In this document: piece by piece, positions 61,035 to 63,448 of the stretch
How the letters are laid out: each line of letters begins with the position of its first letter
Numbering within the stretch: the stretch's first letter is position 1
From: JAHEFU01 sp020440645
GTDB taxonomy: Bacteria; 4484-113; JAFGCY01
NCBI GenBank assembly: GCA_020440645.1
Contig: JAGRNR010000017.1
Coordinates: 1-63,448, forward strand
Direction of reading: 5' to 3'
DNA: 63,448 nucleotides
Made by a program: the position numbers and the translations under genes
Notes under the pieces: model-generated
What the model was told of the DNA's origin: nothing
Database searches by the model: none
Seen by the model: only the letters and a program-made list of their open reading frames with translations

Positions 61035-61110
61035 TGGCAGCCCCAACGGGACTCGAACCCGTGTTTCCGCCGTGAAAGGGCGGCGTCCTAGACCACTAGA
61101 CGATAGGGCC
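61035..61110 (-). tRNA. tRNA-Glu (anticodon TTC)
   Basis: 76 bases with encoded CCA. Acceptor GGCCCTA pairs with TGGGGCT. The anticodon arm is CCGCC-CTTTCAC-GGCGG and the T arm ACGGG-TTCGAGT-CCCGT. It lies 6 bp after tRNA-Lys and is probably co-transcribed with it. Confidence 0.97.
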
Positions 61111-61116
61111 AAAATC

Positions 61117-61189
61117 TACGCCGTACAGGGCTCGAACCTGTGACCACCTGATTAAAAGTCAGATGCTCTACCAACTGAGCTAACGGCGC
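61117..61189 (-). tRNA. tRNA-Lys (anticodon TTT)
   Basis: 73 bases. Acceptor GCGCCGT pairs with ACGGCGT. The anticodon loop is CTTTTAA and the T loop TTCGAGC. No CCA is encoded, in contrast to the adjacent tRNA-Glu. Confidence 0.97.
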
Positions 61190-61200
61190 TTGGGGCGTAG

Positions 61201-61228
61201 ATTATACCGAAGACACCGTCAGGGGCAA
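61201..61228 (-). promoter_or_regulatory. promoter of the tRNA-Lys/tRNA-Glu unit
   Basis: Minus strand: TTGCCC (61223-61228), a 16-bp spacer and TATAAT (61201-61206), 11 bp before the tRNA-Lys 5' end. A second TATAAT lies at 61231-61236. Confidence 0.65.
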
Positions 61229-61467
61229 AAATTATATCCCAGATGGCCGCCCGGTCAGCCATCAATCCCCGCAGATTGGCTAAAAATGCCGCTTCATGGC
61301 CAGCCTGCGGCCAGCAGCGGATACTCCAGGATTTCCGAAAACTGATCTGGTGCGGGCCATGCCGGCCCCTGCGCCCTTTATCAAATCCGTCTCAAGCCCT
61401 GAGATAAATTGCGCAATAATCCAATTTTCAAGGGGTACCATCATTAGCCTGTAATCAGGCCGCTGAG

Positions 61468-62364
61468 ATGGACTCACAACGCACAATCGCGATCACCGCG
61501 CCGCTGGGTAACATCGGCCAGCTGCTGCTGGGCCAGCTGCTGGATGCGGGCGTGAATGTGCGGGCGATGTCGAAGAACCCGCTCAAGCTGGCCTGCAGCC
61601 CGAACCTGCGCAAGATCGCAGGCTGCATCCACGACCCGGCCGACATCCGCCGCCTCGTGGAAGGGGCTGACACCCTGTTCTGGGCGATCCCGCCGGACTT
61701 CCAGAGCCCCGACGTGCTGGACTGGTACCGACGCGCCGGTGATGCCGCCGCCGAAGCGCTGCAGGGCAGCGGGATCCGCCGCATCGTCTACCTCTCCTCG
61801 CTCGGTGCGGAACTGGGCAGCGAGACAGGGCTGGTCTACGGCCACCACCTGGTGGAGGAGCGGCTCAACGGCCTGGTGCCGGATGTGCTGCACCTGCGTA
61901 GCGCCTACTTCATGGAGAACTTCCTCACCTGCCTGATGAGCATCGGTGAGCAGAAGCGCATCTGCCGGCCGGTGAGCGGCTCGCGCAGCTTCCCGATGGT
62001 CTCAACCTCAGACGTGGCGAGCATCGCCGCCGCCAGCCTGCTGGACACGGACTGGCATGGCCAGCTCACGCTGGAGATCCACGGCCCCTGCGACATGAGT
62101 CTTGATGAGGCGGTGGGGATCCTCGCAGATGAGCTCGGAATGGAACTGAGCTACGAGCAGCAGGACGGAGCGCATTGCCTCGAGCACCTGACCCAGATCG
62201 GGATGGGCGACAGCATGGCACAGCTGCTGGTGCGCACCTATGAATGGATTGAGCAGGGCACGCCGGACTACGCCTCGCGGCGTGACCCCCTGCAGACCTG
62301 GCAGCATGACTTCCGCTCCTTCGTGAAGAGCACCTTCGCGCCGATCTTCTCCTCGCTGAGCTGA
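61468..62364 (+). CDS. NmrA-like NAD(P)-binding protein
   Basis: A 298-residue cytosolic Rossmann protein of the atypical SDR/NmrA type. The nucleotide motif is ITAPLGNIGQLLLGQLL (GxxGxxG variant), then VRAMSKNPLK for NADP-like binding, DTLFWAIPPDF, and IRRIVYLSSLGAELG. The catalytic Tyr/Lys of classical SDRs is not obvious (YGHHLVEE), so it may be a redox sensor or a quinone reductase relative. No ribosome site precedes the ATG. The 278-bp gap upstream holds the tRNA promoter and an AT-rich stretch with CAATAAT and TGTAAT words that could be its promoter. Confidence 0.85.
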   Translation: MDSQRTIAITAPLGNIGQLLLGQLLDAGVNVRAMSKNPLKLACSPNLRKIAGCIHDPADIRRLVEGADTLFWAIPPDFQSPDVLDWYRRAGDAAAEALQGSGIRRIVYLSSLGAELGSETGLVYGHHLVEERLNGLVPDVLHLRSAYFMENFLTCLMSIGEQKRICRPVSGSRSFPMVSTSDVASIAAASLLDTDWHGQLTLEIHGPCDMSLDEAVGILADELGMELSYEQQDGAHCLEHLTQIGMGDSMAQLLVRTYEWIEQGTPDYASRRDPLQTWQHDFRSFVKSTFAPIFSSLS

Positions 62365-62425
62365 GGCGGTTCACCGGGCGTTAACCCGGATCAGTCCCCG
62401 ATTGCGCGCAGGCCCCGGCGGCTGG

Positions 62426-62434
62426 TGCTAGAAT
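62426..62434 (+). promoter_or_regulatory. extended -10 element TGCTAGAAT upstream of sucD
   Basis: It lies 59 bp before the sucD ATG. No good -35 at 17 bp. The TGC extension resembles the elements at 42444 and 54205. Confidence 0.4.
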
Positions 62435-62492
62435 CTGCGCGCCGGTGGCAGCCAGGCGCCGGACAGATACATATATAGAAAGGACTTCCACC

Positions 62493-63368
62493 ATGGGAAT
62501 CATCGTCGGCAATGACACCCGTCTCGTCGCGCAGGGCATCACCGGCAACGACGGCAGCTTCCACACCCAGCGCATGCTGGAGTACGGCACCAATGTGGTG
62601 GCCGGTGTGACGCCGGGCAAGGGCGGACAGGTGTTCGAGCATGATGGCCACAGCATCCCGATCTTCAACACGATGATCGAGGCCGCCGAGGAGACCGGTG
62701 CCAACGCCAGCTGCGTGTTCGTGCCGCCGGCCTTCGCCGCCGACGCCGTCTGTGAGGCCGCCAGCGCCGGGATGGACGTGATCGTGGCGATCACCGAGGG
62801 CATCCCCGTGCTGGACAGCATCAAGCAGTACCAGTTCGCCTCGCGCTTCGGCAGCGTGCTGATCGGGCCCAACTGCCCCGGCATTGTGACCGTCGGCGAG
62901 TGCAAGGTCGGCATCATGCCGGCGAAGATCTTCACCCCCGGCCCGGTCGGGCTGATCAGCCGCTCGGGCACGCTGACCTATGAGGTTGTCAACGCGCTTT
63001 CCGAGGCCGGCATCGGCCAGAGCACCTGCATCGGCATCGGTGGCGACCCGATGATCGGCACCACCTTCCTCGACCTGCTGGTCGAGTTCGAGGCGGACCC
63101 GAAGACGGAATGCGTGGTGGTGGTCGGCGAGATCGGCGGCTCCGACGAAGAGGACGCAGCCGAGTTCGTGAAGGAAATGAGCAAGCCGGTGGTGGGCTTC
63201 ATCAGCGGGCGCACCGCGCCGCAGGGCAAGCGCATGGGCCACGCCGGTGCGATCGTCAGTGGCAACAAGGGCACGGCTGACAGTAAGGTGGCGGCTTTCA
63301 AGGAGGCTGGCATCAAGCTGGCCGACATCACGATGCAGATCCCGGACCTGGTGAAGAGTGTACTGTAG
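62493..63368 (+). CDS. sucD: succinate-CoA ligase (ADP/GDP-forming), alpha subunit
   Basis: A 291-residue TCA-cycle enzyme subunit that, with SucC, converts succinyl-CoA to succinate with ATP or GTP formation. The CoA-binding N-terminal domain begins GIIVGNDTRLVAQGITGNDG and includes GVTPGKGG. The ligase domain has GPNCPGIVTVGECKVGIMP and SRSGTLTYE. The phosphorylated His is in GHAGAIVSG near residue 250, where the E. coli enzyme has H246. GAAAGGA precedes the ATG. An in-frame start 16 codons upstream lacks a ribosome site. sucC is not in the window. It normally lies next to sucD but is not found upstream here. Confidence 0.97.
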   Translation: MGIIVGNDTRLVAQGITGNDGSFHTQRMLEYGTNVVAGVTPGKGGQVFEHDGHSIPIFNTMIEAAEETGANASCVFVPPAFAADAVCEAASAGMDVIVAITEGIPVLDSIKQYQFASRFGSVLIGPNCPGIVTVGECKVGIMPAKIFTPGPVGLISRSGTLTYEVVNALSEAGIGQSTCIGIGGDPMIGTTFLDLLVEFEADPKTECVVVVGEIGGSDEEDAAEFVKEMSKPVVGFISGRTAPQGKRMGHAGAIVSGNKGTADSKVAAFKEAGIKLADITMQIPDLVKSVL

Positions 63369-63448
63369 GAAGGGACCGGGGACCGGGAGGTGGGCAGCTT
63401 GCCTGCGCACAATGAAGAGGAGAGCGGAGGAGCGTCGTGGAGGGTAAG
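63369..63448. other. sequence after sucD
   Basis: Purine-rich, with GGGACCGGGGACCGGG-type repeats reminiscent of the tract at 680-760. No gene or terminator is recognised. Confidence 0.4.

Overview
The window is high-G+C bacterial DNA (clearly above 60% in most coding stretches), densely packed and read on both strands. About ten proteins carry lipoprotein signal peptides with plausible lipoboxes, and one chemoreceptor is present. Regulators include Fur/PerR, TetR and XRE types, and there is a bacterial succinyl-CoA ligase alpha subunit. This fits a Gram-negative, probably free-living and poorly characterised lineage. I cannot name the phylum from sequence alone. Several genes have a -10-like hexamer exactly six bases before the start codon and no Shine-Dalgarno, so leaderless initiation seems common.

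Layout. 1-23 kb is mostly housekeeping and environmental genes: a PerR-like Fur protein with its operator, a CPA2 cation/proton antiporter, an MFS transporter, a secreted transglutaminase-like protein, two tandem PhoX/DUF839-type lipoproteins, a dienelactone hydrolase, a 35-residue Lys/Ala-rich peptide gene with its own promoter and terminator, a cation diffusion facilitator, a secreted Cys/His/Met-rich GyrI-like protein with a poly-Asp tail, a HAD phosphatase, an XRE regulator, a TetR-hydrolase unit, a chemoreceptor, a DUF2993-like protein and a TetR-SDR-SDR operon.

23-54 kb is dominated by large exported lipoproteins. Seven of them (starting at 23022, 32892, 34685, 38128, 40638, 46419 and 49295) share an undescribed N-terminal domain marked by aYaIYr ... 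GLANxxxGRWxW ... LSP. It is followed by Fn3/PKD modules and then by beta-propellers (seven 50-residue blades or eight PQQ-like blades) or by DUF1566 domains. Interspersed are a META/DUF3298 protein, an FeS-type photolyase, a cytosolic subtilase overlapping a metallo-beta-lactamase-fold gene, a LeuT-like membrane protein, an HExxH protein, a 12-repeat GDDxY protein, and a lipoprotein that fuses a dockerin-like EF-hand pair to a caspase/CHAT-like Cys protease core. The same dockerin-like module occurs in one of the PhoX-like lipoproteins.

54-61 kb is a type I restriction-modification operon (hsdM, hsdS, an AT-rich gene for a candidate PD-(D/E)XK protein, hsdR). It ends 20 bp from two tRNA genes (Glu, Lys) on the opposite strand. 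The right end holds an NmrA-like protein and sucD.

How the parts work together: the restriction operon is a self-contained defence unit. The lipoproteins appear to form a surface repertoire built from exchangeable parts. The local regulators sit on operators overlapping their own promoters, which suggests autoregulation.
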